Below, in pieces: positions 1 to 11,342 of a stretch of 64,000 bases of DNA. Position numbers and translations under genes: made by a program. Numbering within the stretch: position 1 is the first letter of the stretch; every line of letters starts with the position of its first letter. This DNA comes from Paragorgia papillata (taxonomy: Eukaryota > Cnidaria > Anthozoa > Scleralcyonacea > Coralliidae), in the NCBI GenBank assembly GCA_035771165.1, contig JAWNZC010000337.1:6539501-6603500 (forward strand), written 5' to 3'. The notes under the pieces are model-generated. The model had not been told where the DNA came from. It was given only the letters and a program-made list of their open reading frames with translations, and did not search any database.

Positions 1-1
1 T

Positions 2-451
2 ATTAGCAATGATGTAAGTAGCAGGTTCGACACCAGTAACTTTCCAAAGGAACACAGTGATGATGCAGGTAACCCCAGTGAGATCCAAACCGGTGTCAAC
101 AAAAAGGTTATCGGTATGTTTAAGGATGAGGCTGGTGGAAAACAAATCACAGAATTTGTTGGACTGCGAAGTAAGCTGTACGCTTACAAAACAAACTTTG
201 GAACCGAAGAAAAAAAATGTAAAGGTGTGAAAAAAAATGTAGTCAAAAATGAGATCACCTTTCAGGATTACAAAGACTGTGTGTTTAGTAAAAAACATTT
301 AATGAAAGGAATGAACACATTCCGAAGCCGCCAGCACGAAATATATACGGAACACATCAATAAGATAGCTCTTTCGGCAAACGACGACAAAAGAATAATC
401 TTACCGGACGGAATTCAGACACTGGCAATCGGCCACCACAAAAGTCAGTGA
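2..451 (+). CDS. C-terminal end of a mobile-element/virus-like DNA polymerase B-associated protein (5' partial)
   Basis: An open frame enters at the left edge and runs to a TGA at 449-451, about 149 residues. From memory, its order of motifs (FDTSNFP near the start, then KVIGMFKDEAGGKQI, EFVGLRSKLYAYK, KKCKGVKKNVVK, FQDYKDC, and HEIYTEHINKIALSANDDKR ending in ILPDGIQTLAIGH) resembles the C-terminal tail of large invertebrate mobile-element proteins that carry a protein-primed family B DNA polymerase domain. No polymerase catalytic motif is in the window, so only the tail is seen. The frame has no internal stop, so the insertion may be fairly young. It lies upstream of, and possibly inside an intron of, the plus-strand PDCD10 gene. 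The family assignment is by recall and is the uncertain part; the open frame is direct observation. Confidence 0.55.
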   Translation: MSNDVSSRFDTSNFPKEHSDDAGNPSEIQTGVNKKVIGMFKDEAGGKQITEFVGLRSKLYAYKTNFGTEEKKCKGVKKNVVKNEITFQDYKDCVFSKKHLMKGMNTFRSRQHEIYTEHINKIALSANDDKRIILPDGIQTLAIGHHKSQ

Positions 452-496
452 CGACGACGAAGTGGAGTGACGACGACGAAGTGGAGTGACGACTAA
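449..496. repeat. 19-bp tandem repeat (about 2.5 copies)
   Basis: Unit GTGACGACGACGAAGTGGA is repeated directly after the stop codon of the preceding frame. Confidence 0.8.
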
Positions 497-621
497 ACAT
501 TATTATTAAATTCAAATAATAACGTTGTAGAACAGACTGGGGCAAACATGGCGCGTGTATGTGGTTGCTGAAACGATAAAACCAAAAGTGCGCTAGGAAC
601 CGCCCTTCCCTACTACTAATA

Positions 622-730
622 GGCCAATTTAAAAAAAATTCTGTAGAAGGAAATTTTTTAAAAATAAATAAACATGATTTTTCCGGGGGAAAAATTATTC
701 GTTCTACAGAATTTTTTTTAAATCGGTCAA
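622..730. repeat. Foldback element, about 27-bp arms
   Basis: The left arm at 622-648 (GGCCAATTTAAA... to CTGTAGAA) is the reverse complement of 702-730 (TTCTACAGAATTTT... to GGTCAA), with minor mismatches. The loop is AT-rich. Probably a short non-autonomous TIR element. Confidence 0.65.
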
Positions 731-829
731 TTGATTACTCATACTTCAAGAAAAGGTTTAATGAAAAAAAAATTGGGGGTCGCCAAAGTTTTTTTCGAAT
801 TAAATTAGTTTGAAGGGTAATTGGCAGCC

Positions 830-1019
830 ATTTTGAAACGTCATTGTTGCCATAGCAACAACTGTTGCTATTTATTTGGTAACAGTTTTTGATTGTCAGA
901 CTGTATAACTATGCATAACATTTAGTTTTATTCTTTTTCCGAATTGTTTAATCACGTGTTTTGGACTCTCAACCTTGTATTTTCCATTTTTCAAGAAACT
1001 GTATGGAGCCACCTTAATT
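830..1019. repeat. Fragment of the TTAAGGTGGCTCC TIR family
   Basis: Ends in GGAGCCACCTTAA at 1007-1019, the same terminus as the complete element at 6449-7044. It also shares a TGTTGCCATAGCAACA-like core with that element. No matching left end was found. Confidence 0.5.
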
Positions 1020-1175
1020 AGTGTAGTCCTTCGTCGTCACGTGTTGTAAGTCCTTTGCTTCAACCAATTGCCTTCCTCCAACATGAACTATTGTGTTCAT
1101 CAACATGACCATTGCATAATCTTGAAAGACAATGGAGCTTCCAAACCATCCCCCTCCAATCCTCCAATCCTCCAA

Positions 1176-1270
1176 TCCTATCCTGCAATGCAAATCCTAT
1201 CCTGCAATGCAAATCCTATCCTGCAATGCAAATCCTATCCTGCAATGCAAATCCTATCCTGCAATGCAAA
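1176..1270. repeat. 19-bp minisatellite, five identical units
   Basis: TCCTATCCTGCAATGCAAA is repeated five times without change. Three overlapping reading frames through it are a consequence of the repeat and not evidence of coding. Confidence 0.95.
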
Positions 1271-1309
1271 GCATCAGGAGGCTCTGCTCACAGGGTACTC
1301 CAATGCCTG

Positions 1310-1385
1310 TGCAGCTCGATAGCTAAACAGGTAGAGCAGCGGACCGGAATCCCAAAGGTGCAAGTTCAAATCCCACCGAATTTTT
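1310..1385 (+). repeat. tRNA-derived SINE-like fragment
   Basis: GTAGAGCAGCGGACCGGAAT followed by an AGTTCAAATCCCA box resembles tRNA D-arm (A box) and T-arm (B box) promoter sequence. The body is too degenerate for a functional tRNA. Confidence 0.5.
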
Positions 1386-1547
1386 CAGTTGACTTTAGCA
1401 GTGTAAGAAATCATGAAAATTTTTCTCATGTATTGTTTCTCTGAGGATGATTCTGTAATAGAATTGAAACACTGCACTTCCTCACGGATAAGCGTTAAGT
1501 TGTTGCGAAAATATCTCGTGCACTTAAGTTGGATAAAACTCGCCTCC

Positions 1548-1645
1548 AATCCCTGTGCGATCTGTAGATCAGTAAATCAGTGGCAGACTGGAATCCCAAA
1601 GGTGCGAGACTCAGTTCAATTCCCGCTCGAGTCAGCCGAATTTTA
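1548..1645 (+). repeat. Second, more degenerate tRNA-derived SINE-like fragment
   Basis: Shares GGAATCCCAAAGGTGC and a trailing GCCGAATTTT with the copy about 240 bp upstream. The A-box half is eroded and a few bases are inserted before the B box. Confidence 0.4.
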
Positions 1646-1937
1646 GGGTTAAACATATTTTAAGAAAATTGAAATAGAGTATTCTTTCAATTTTTATATA
1701 CTGTAGAAATACGGCTTTTGTAATGGAATTATCTGCATTGTGCCTGTTTCTTAAAATGGCTATGTCACTGTATTTTTAGCATTTCTTACATAAACAGAAT
1801 TGTCTTAAAATTGCACAAAATCTCTTAATAACGGTTTTATATTATATAAAAACATAAAAGAGATGTACTAGAAACCTGCACAGAAGGACGGATGGCCAAA
1901 TTAAAGTGAGATTGAAAGGGCTGGGTTGCAAATGTGA

Positions 1938-2250
1938 CATCTTTGGGGGAGCACGGGTGGCCTGTGCTGTTAGGGCGCTGCCTCTCGCCAATTGTTAAGC
2001 CCGGTTAGATGGGGTTAAGTACTTGGATGGGTGACCGTCTGGGAATAACCCCATTCTCGAGCTTGCGAATCATGTGAGTAGAGTTTAGTTGGTCTCTCCT
2101 GTGCTTCGAGGGTTTTTCGCCGGGTTCTCCGGTTTTCTTCCCTCCGTAGAAATCAACACCTACATCTTAATAACTATTTCATGTAACACTGTTAATGCGC
2201 ATTCGATCATTACGTCATGAAGAATGCGCAATATAAATCACTAATTATCA
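1938..2250 (+). repeat. 5S rRNA-like SINE
   Basis: TACTTGGATGGGTGACC and the following CTGGGAATA match the internal control region of eukaryotic 5S rRNA genes, preceded by an AAGCCCGGTTAG-like stretch. The rest of a 5S gene is missing, so this is a SINE head and not an rRNA gene. The body contains GGTTCTCCGGTTTTC and CCCTCC followed by AATCAACACC, which recurs at 11369, 21765 (reverse) and 30085. The tail ends near AATGCGCAATATAAATC. Confidence 0.65.
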
Positions 2251-2507
2251 ATCTTGATTTCTGTTGGCGTGGCTGTAATCAAATTTAGGCTAATTTTAAC
2301 CTAAGATATAATTGAGGCTAAAATAGCGTGGTATAGGTATTTAATGATTAATTATTTTATTCTGAAACTCACAGTATATACTTTTAGTATTTAGAAAGAT
2401 GCAAGTCTTTTAGGTTAAATATAACATCTGAAACTATTGACAGCTAATGTATTGCATTTACCAACCGTATCTAAATTACATGTTTACTTACGGTTCTAAT
2501 CTAGGCT

Positions 2508-3044
2508 TTAAAGGGTATTGACAATAAAAATTATATTTGGCTTTTTTGAAAGAACCCGTCAAATGGTATAAGAAGACCTTTTGTAATTTTTCTGTATCTT
2601 TCTTGTGCTTTGAAATGTTTCGACCAAAGACAGCGTGCTGTCCGCCATCTTGTCGTAATATTGGGTCTAATTAACTAGGACATTGGTGACGTCACAAGCA
2701 GGGTAAACCTGATGAAAGTACTCCGTGGGTGACCAAATTTCCACGGAAGGCTTTTTAAAAGTTGTGGGTCAATTTAAAATGGAAATAGCGCAACAAAATC
2801 GAGTTTCTAGCTCATAATGTCATCAGGTTGGCAAGATAAAAATTTCACTTTACCCTGCTTATGTCGTCACATGCATAATTTTGCATATCGAAAATAATTC
2901 CAAGATGGCGGACGGCATGCTGTCTTTGGTCGAAATATTTCCAAAACCAAAACAGATACGGAAAATTGTAAAAGGTCTTCTTATACCATTCGACGCGTTC
3001 TTTCAAATGAGACAAACTAAATTTTTATTGCCAATACCCTTTAA
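2508..3044. repeat. Foldback/MITE-like element, 537 bp, arms over 200 bp
   Basis: TTAAAGGGTATTG at the left is mirrored by CAATACCCTTTAA at the right. Complementarity continues inward through the GGTATAAGAAGACC / GGTCTTCTTATACC and GACCAAAGACAGC / GCTGTCTTTGGTC pairs. The element ends 30 bp before PDCD10 exon a. TTAA at both ends could be a TTAA target duplication or part of the TIR. Confidence 0.85.
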
Positions 3045-3074
3045 GTAGCAAGATTTTGTTGTGTTTACTTTTAG

Positions 3075-3132
3075 GCCGAAGTTCAGGCCCCTGGCATAGC
3101 TCAGGAGTTTGTGTCTGCTGTTCTTAAACAAG
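3075..3132 (+). CDS. PDCD10: PDCD10 exon a
   Basis: Acceptor TTTACTTTTAG, donor GTACTG. Encodes [19 protein letters not shown] and ends one base into the next codon. It corresponds to human [20 protein letters not shown] from memory. Confidence 0.85.
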
Positions 3133-3975
3133 GTACTGTAAATTTACTATAATATGAAATCGCCAAGGTCTGAATATTTGAATGACAGATTGACAGGGTA
3201 CATTTACGGTTAGAAATATAATTATCATATATAGAAGTAATATTTAAAACATGAGCGGCAGTGTTTTATTGCAGACATGTAGACATGAGGCGACAGCGGA
3301 GTGTTTTATATTTGATAAAACACGTATTGCGAATGTTTTTAATAACTTCTAAAACGATCTATTTGGTGAGTTCAGTGGCGTAGTAGTTTTGAAAAAGAAC
3401 GTCTATGTCGAGAAAATCAAAGCTAAAGTTTATGTAAATCACGAGGAATCTACATCACATATACAGACCCTCACTAAACATGAATTTTCTTTGTGTTTTC
3501 CTCATGAATTATTCATGAGGTTCATATATGATAAAGGTTGTTCTCCGAGTGAACGAAGCCATGCCGGGCAAGTAGAAAGGTTACTTGACCACGCCGGCTG
3601 GATTCGGACCCGCGACCTTCGGTTTACTAGTCCGACGCTCTATACAAACTGAGCTACGTGGGCAACGCCGAAGAAGGTCGAGGGAATGGCGGAGAACAAC
3701 CTTATGATGATGATGATGACCAGATGATTAATTTTCACATTATATATATATATACTATAAGTGGGCTTACCTCAAATGTTGATGGTCGCTACTGTCAGTT
3801 TCACGCTGGGCGATCTCCAGGCGGCCAGCGTGAAACTGACAGTAGCGACGATCGCCCAGCGTGAAACTGACAGTAGCGACCATCAACATTTGAGGTAAGC
3901 CCACTTATAGTATATTCGCTCTATCTTTACGGTATTGAGCACTTTTCGACATTTCGCGAACAACACTTTGTTTGT

Positions 3976-4025
<50 letters not shown>

Positions 4026-6062
4026 TTCAGACGAATTTAATTGTTTGTATTTTTTATTCGACGAAACTGCGACGTATAACTCGATTAAATTCGACACACG
4101 AATTAAATTCGTCTCGGCAATTAAATTCGTCTGAGTCAGACGGATAATGCGACGATAATCGTGTTCGAGTTACACGACGAATTTTCTTCACGTCCAATTA
4201 AATGTTTCTCTTCTGTCTGCGACAATTCGGCGCCATATTTTCAAGAAGTCGTTTTCAGGCTCCACGAGTCCATGTAAAAACAATTAAATTCGACTGCAAT
4301 TCGACGTTTAACGCGACGTTGCATTTACGTCGCATTACCGACGAAGTTAATTCGAATTAAATCCGTCTATTGTGCGACGTTTAGCGCAGGCCTTAAAGTT
4401 ATTGATAAAACGAATGTAAATGAGGTGACAAGAAGAGAGGGATTTTGGACATACAAATTAGATATTCTCATTCCTAAAGCCTCGCCGCGATCGCTCAAAA
4501 ATTAGCTCGGCGATCGCAACGATCAACAATCATGTCGCTGTTTCCATATGATCGCTTAGGATTGAACCTTAGAGATTTTTTTTGAACTAATTAACATTTC
4601 TTTTTTATTATAAATAGAGCTCACTTTTTTGTGTACTAGGTTATAAAGGAGTAGTGCCCCGAAACGTTCAATAAAGTTTTTAAAGTCTACTTGTGATTGT
4701 TTATAAATGGTTGTAGACACAAGATTGTGACTACTTTGCTTCAAATTTGGTGTAGATATACTCCATAGGCATAAGCGAATTCATTTTCTTATTCGAAAAT
4801 GTCAAACTGAATATATTTCCATTACTTTCGACCCAATGTTTTCTTCACTCGTACAAAAATTTTAGCAGACGCCATGTTTGATTTTTTAGCCTAGTTTCCA
4901 TGTTTTGCTTGCGGCGTGAATATGCCGTGGCTTCTGATTGGTCAGAATAGGAGTATTCCATCTATAAGAAGGTTTATCATTGGATAACGCTACTATGGTC
5001 TATCACCAATAGACCATGGTAGCTCAGCCAATCAGAAAGCCGGATTTGTAATAGACCACCAGTTGGTTGATACTAAATATATATATATATATATACTTAA
5101 ACTCTATTGTGTCTGAGTGATGACATCACGATAACACCAGGTCCAGGGTGAAAAAGACATTGTCTCAGCCAGCTATACGTTTTACAAAATGTACTGTTCT
5201 TAATTAAATGTAAACAACGGACGCTTGTTAATACGCGTTAACATATTTCTATAGTGTATTTAGTATGAAGGAAAATACACTACAGTACCTGCAGTGCACT
5301 ATAGATTTAAGTCAACTGTAAATAAAGAATTGTGACGTCCTAGAAAACTGAAGAGACTGAGTCATCTTTATGTTGTTTTTTTTTGTTAAACGTTTTGTGT
5401 AGAATCCATTACTCACAATATGAATGAAATACTTCTAATGTTGTCGGCAACGGAAATAGACGGTAAGTTTTGCTGGGCACCACGGTCACTGTGGCGACTT
5501 ACGCTTATTTGTATCAGTTTGTCAATTCGGTTGGTCTCAACATTGTAGTTCTGGGAGAGAAAACCCCAATATACAAAATCATTGACGCTGTTTGCCCAAT
5601 AGACCTTTCCGCATGAAGTGAATGGATCACGTGATCTTTCTTTTTGACAAATCTGATTGGCTAATGTCCAATGTTTGTCCAAAGTTTTGGATGTGCGATG
5701 TTTTTCGAGAGCCAATCAAATCTCTCAGCGCGTTATCCACGCACTTCATGCGGAAAGGTCTATTGACACACGAGATAAGCAGAAAGAACAGGAGAAGTGG
5801 TCGTTACTGATTACTTAGACAATTAACTAGACAATTAACGAACTTTTTGTAACTAATTATGCTTGGTTAGTAGCAATTCGTTATGATAAACATCAGCATA
5901 CGGGCTGCATGTTTAAAATCTCGGACTTTGCTTGAAAGTCTGCATGTATTTGTTCGGGAATTTGCTTTGTTGGAGAAATAGATACAATGTAAACAAAACA
6001 ATTCCTTTAGTGTTTACATTTTTACAGACAGACGGACGGACGGACGGACGGACGGACGGACG

Positions 6063-6102
<40 letters not shown>

Positions 6103-9100
6103 TATTTATCTGCATGGTCTTAATGGCTTATATGACTGTGCTCACACGTTTAACTCTTTGGGGTTTTGGATTAAATTCCTGAAGCTTTGTTTACAGTTTT
6201 ATATGGACAAATTGCGTGCGTGGTGTATTGTAGTAATTGCATTGTAGGCACAGGCTTGTGGGACTCAGGGTCTGTGAAAACGCATGGGTTGTGGTATATG
6301 GTTCTGCCGAAATTGAGAATGGACAACAGTTGCTCACCGTATTTAATCTAATTGAAATCTAGCATAAACATTAGATAGCAAGCAAGGAATGTGCGAAGAT
6401 GCGAACTTGGAGAGAAATAGTTCTTGCGACGTTGTCTGTGTTAGAGGCTTAAGGTGGCTCCCTATAATTTCAATAAATACGCGCTATGTCATACGCTCAT
6501 TATCTAATGTTATTCACAAGTTAAAAAATTTATTAGATAAATATCAAGTAGACCCTACTATGGCAGAACTACTGCAGATACAAAATACCTACCAAAAAGT
6601 TCAATTATTTGCTGTTACCATGGTAATAATGACGTTGGAACTTTGGTATATTTTCAAATATTGCATAATTGAAGCGGCATGTCTTCAGCTTGCTTCGGTG
6701 AAATTTTTTAAAAATTACTGAGATGATAGGTACTGTTGTGGAGAATATCCATGCACAAAATCAGAGAGGGTTGTATGGACAGATTTTTCGCTATAAATAT
6801 TATCGATTTAAAAAGGTTCTGTCTTATGAAAATTTTTTAAAATTATATATACTTTAGAAGTTTTTATAAGCTACTTATTTACAAAATTGTAGCAAAATTC
6901 ACCGAAGAAAACGTCTACAATCTAACATCGATGTCGACGCGGTCATAGAATTTCGAATCGACAAGATCGCTATTTACGCATGCGTAGCAATACTATTTCT
7001 AGTCACCAGTCCCCTATTGAAATTACCGTAGGGAGCCACCTTAAGTTAACCTCAAAATTCAAGTGGCTTTGTTAATAACGTTAACATACTCTTGGTAAAT
7101 CTATGGTGATTTTCAAGCACAAAGTTTAGGACTTGTTCATTTTTTAGGTCTCTCTATTGATCGCCCAGAACCAGGATTTAGAACCTTGAGTAGAAATGCA
7201 CAAAGTAAGTTTGCAAGTACTGTGTTGTGTGACTGGTACGTAACGAATTACCAATTATAGAATTTAGTGGAATGTCAGATACAATATAAGTAGTAGTTAA
7301 AATATGAGCGGCCGATCTTTAAGTAATATTTCATAAACGAGTGAGAGTGTTTTACAAGAGGTTACAAACACGAGAGGACAATGAAAATCACGAGGCCGTT
7401 ATAACCGAGTAATTTTCATTGTTCTCTTGTGTTTATAAAACATGAGAAAGTAATGAAAATCACGAGGCTGCAAGCTGAGTAATTCTTATTGTTTTCGAAT
7501 GTTTTACAAACACTCGAGAACGTTGAAAAAAGAAAAAAAAAAGTTTCGTTGTTCTCGAGTGTTTGAAACCCCTGATAAAACAGGATACACGAGTTTATGA
7601 AATAGCTTGTCAATCGTCAATTATAGTAGAGGGAGCATATTAGATTTATAGACAATGCATAGTTTCACGTTGAATTTATAATTAAGAAATGTGATAATAA
7701 ACGGTTCTTTGTTTGTGCTGTTTATTATCTGATTTCTTAATTATAAATTCAGTTAGCGCGACCTTTACCGGGTTTCAAAACTCATGCACATGACCAAATA
7801 TTTTTCGCTGATTGGCTAATTAGCTCATGAATTATTAATGAGTTTGAGAAGGGCATTTATCAAATTCTAAGTGTACGTGATGAATACTTTGTTTATTAGA
7901 TAAATTTGAATAAAGCTGAATTTGAGCCACTAGTGTCTTATCGCTTTGATAAAACATTGATGTTTTATTAATCAATATTTTAACAGTATTTACAAATATT
8001 GATTAAACATTCATTTCTTTTGAATTCTCCTTATGAATTATTAATGATTTGGTAATTGCTTATAAAGAAGTGATAACTGACGAGTCTCAAAAAGATTAAA
8101 ACTTCAGTACGTTCTAAGCATTGTTACTTCATTTTTCTTGTTTCTGTTGCCATTTCAAATTCATAAGAATTCGAGGGGGAACTACATGTATTTATGGACG
8201 TACGTGAAGCTTGGTGGATTGAGGTCCCTTGATGAAAATCAACAATGTTTGATGTTTTTGTCCTGGCCTTGCGAGGAGGTCTTCTTTTAGGGTACAAGAG
8301 AGCACGAGAGTGCATAAGAATGAGTGTGAGTGGAGGAGTGACTGAGAGTGCAGCATAATAGTAAAAGAGAGTGCATGAGAATGAATAAAAGTGCAGGAGA
8401 GCGCAGGACAACGCACGAGAATAGATGAGTGTGCAGGAGAGTACACGGAGTGAATGAGAGTGCAGAATTGTAGTAAATGGGACTGCATTGAGAATGAATA
8501 AAAATGCGGGAGAGTGCAGGAGAGTGTGCGAGAGTGGATGAGAGTGCAGGAGAGTGCGCGAGAATGGATGAGAGTGCAGGAGAGTAAACGAGAGTGCATG
8601 CATGGAGTGCAGGAGAGTGCATAAGACTCCAACAGAGCGCTGGGAGAAGTATGAGAGGAGAAAGTGCACGAAAGTGCATGAAAGTGCATGAAAGTACATG
8701 AAAGTATATGAAAGTACATGAAAGTACATGATAGTGCATGAAAGTGCATGAAAGTACATGAAAGTATATGATAGTGCATGAAAATCCATGAAAGTGCATG
8801 AAAGTGCGTGAAAGTACATGAAAGCGCACGAAAGTGCATGAAAGTACATGATAGTGCGTGAAAGTACGTGAATGTACATGATAGTGCATGAAAGTGCATG
8901 ATAGTACATAATAGTGCATAATAGTGCATGAAAGTGCCTGGAAGTACATGATAGTGTATGAAAGTGCATGAAAGTACATGATAGTGTATGAAAGTACATG
9001 ATAGTGCATGAAGGTGCATGAAAGTATATGAAGCTACGTGGAAGTACTAAAAAATAAAGTGCATAAATGTGCATGATAGTGCGTGGAAGTGCATGATAGT

Positions 9101-11306
9101 GCGTGGAAGTGCGTGGAAGTACATGAATGTACAAGAAAGTGCATGAAAGTACATGAATGTACATGAATGTACATGAAAGTGCATGAAAGTACGTAAATGT
9201 ACATGAAAGCGCATGAAAGTACATGAATGTACATGAGAGTGCATAGGAAACTGTGCGAAAGTACTTGAAAGTGCGCGTAAGTGTATGAAATTGCGTGAAT
9301 GTGCCTGAAAGTACATGAAAGAGCACATGAAACTGCTTGAAAGTATATGAAAGTGCACGAAAGTACATGAAAATGCGTTGTAAGTGCATGAAAGTACACG
9401 AAAGTACATGAAAGTTGGTGATCAAATGAGTTGGGTTTTTTTTTTAATTTTTAATTTTTATTTGGGGTGGGTGGGGGGGGGGGGGGGGGGGGGGGGATTT
9501 TGAGCCATTTAATAGTATTGTTTTTCTAATTTTTTAAATTCTTTCTAGCGCTCAAGAGGATCTTATGTAAAATTCCAGGTGAAATACACGACAGGACAAA
9601 GTTTTTACAAACAATCAAGTGAGTACATTTTAACACGCAATTATACATTTAAGAAAGATTTATTACTTTGTGTTATTGTCTGCAAATTGTTTGGTTTATA
9701 GACTATATAGTTGTTTTTTTAACTTGTACTTACTTTAACCTTTATGTCAGACTATTCTCGGTATTCGAGTTTACTAATGCGCCTTCTGGAGTAATTTGAA
9801 CCATGTTTATAAAATCCGAGGTTAATATGGTGACTCAAAAGGATCCGTCCCGTCCTTTCGCGGCTTTTCCAAAACATGTCGTCAAATATGTTTTTCAAAA
9901 AGTTGAGCGGTAAACCAGATTTCTGACTAGAGTTGGGGTTTTTGTTGTGGTTAACGTTATCCATAAAATAGCTAAAATCTTGAGACTCCCTGATGCTTGA
10001 CGAGAAATTTGGAAAAACAAATTTGACGACATATTTTGGGAAAATCTCAGAAGGACTGGGAGGGTCCTTTTGAGTGTATTTATAAGCAGACTATTGCTTT
10101 TATTTTTTTTAGAGAAATCGCTAGTGCAATAAAATTATTGTTAGACTCCGTAAACGATGTGTTAAAAAACCATACATCAGTTGGTCGGATGGTTGAACAT
10201 AAAAGGGTGAGTATCTACAGATTTTGAGTGTACAGTGTATATCTTATTTTTAGAATAGCTTCAAGTCAACCTCGTTGCAAGGCCGTTAGCTTTTTGAAAT
10301 TGGTAGGGCGGGAAAAGGCTCTGGCATCGGCTGGTAAACTCTGCATTTCCATTGGTTCATTGCTTTTCTTAAACATTCTTTAGGAAACATAATTACGCAT
10401 AATTTTGTGCCAGTTATGATCAAATAGCTTCAACGGAACCGTCAACGGAACCGTCAACGGAACCAATGGGACTGCCATTACAATGAACTTCTCCCACGGG
10501 GCTGCCATTAACTAAATAGCTAATTTGTTAAACCCAGTATTTCTGGGTGCTGTGACCAGCCGATGCCAGGGCCTTTTCCCGCCCTCCAAATTTCAAAAAG
10601 GCCCTGGGAACGAGGTTGGCTTCAAGTGACGTTCAACTAGAAACGCGAAAACGCAGAAAGTTGTATCAAGCACTAAACATTGCTATTTCTGACACTGAGC
10701 ATTTTGATTGGCTCGCGGTTATGATTATATTTCGAAAGAAATTAAACGTCAGTGCAAGAGGTGATAAAGTTAAAAAAATATAAATTGAAAAAGTGTTTTA
10801 TACAACTAAAAACTTAGAGAAGCCTTTTATTACGCGTTTGTCTTCGGTCGTTTACTAGCTTCTGTATTCAGTTGTAAGCAATGTTTATGAATATTAACTT
10901 TTTCAAAACAAGGTCAATGGTTGTACATCTTGCCGTTTAAATACATGTATAAAAATATAATGAATATTAACTTATTGGTCAAGCTTGTTTCGTCCGGAGA
11001 GGATAACTTGTCTTGTGTTTAATTTTGCTTGTATTGTACGAACCTCGTTTTTACGGAACTTGACCATATCATGTAATCCGAACTTGTTGCACACCACAGG
11101 TTGTATCAGCTTCGTGAATTTGTACGTGTGTATTGGTGGTGTAAAATTTGATATGGGGTGTCGTGGAGATCAGTGATAATAACTGAGCCCTTTGTCATTC
11201 AACCCATGTTGTCAGTGAGATGCATGTTGCATGGGAAACACTGCGTGGCATGTGCTATTATCCCGCTCTCTCCCACCACTGAAGTCCGGTCTGGTCTGAA
11301 TTGGGT

Positions 11307-11342
<36 letters not shown>

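Noticed and set aside
1176..1270. CRISPR-like array of 19-bp repeats
   Set aside because: Units are directly adjacent with no spacers, and the sequence is animal; it is a minisatellite.
1310..1650. N-terminal exon of PDCD10
   Set aside because: The region reads as tRNA-like repeat fragments in all frames and shows none of the conserved N-terminal residues.
1938..2060. 5S rRNA gene
   Set aside because: Only the internal promoter part of 5S is present and it is followed by a repeat body.
3590..3663. Functional tRNA-Thr gene on the minus strand
   Set aside because: A and B boxes are good but the acceptor stem does not close and the anticodon stem is mismatched; better explained as a tRNA-derived repeat.
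8124..9425. 433-residue minus-strand protein
   Set aside because: Generated by a 10-bp repeat without stops; the same low-complexity peptide appears in the other minus frames, and no conserved domain or splice signals are seen.
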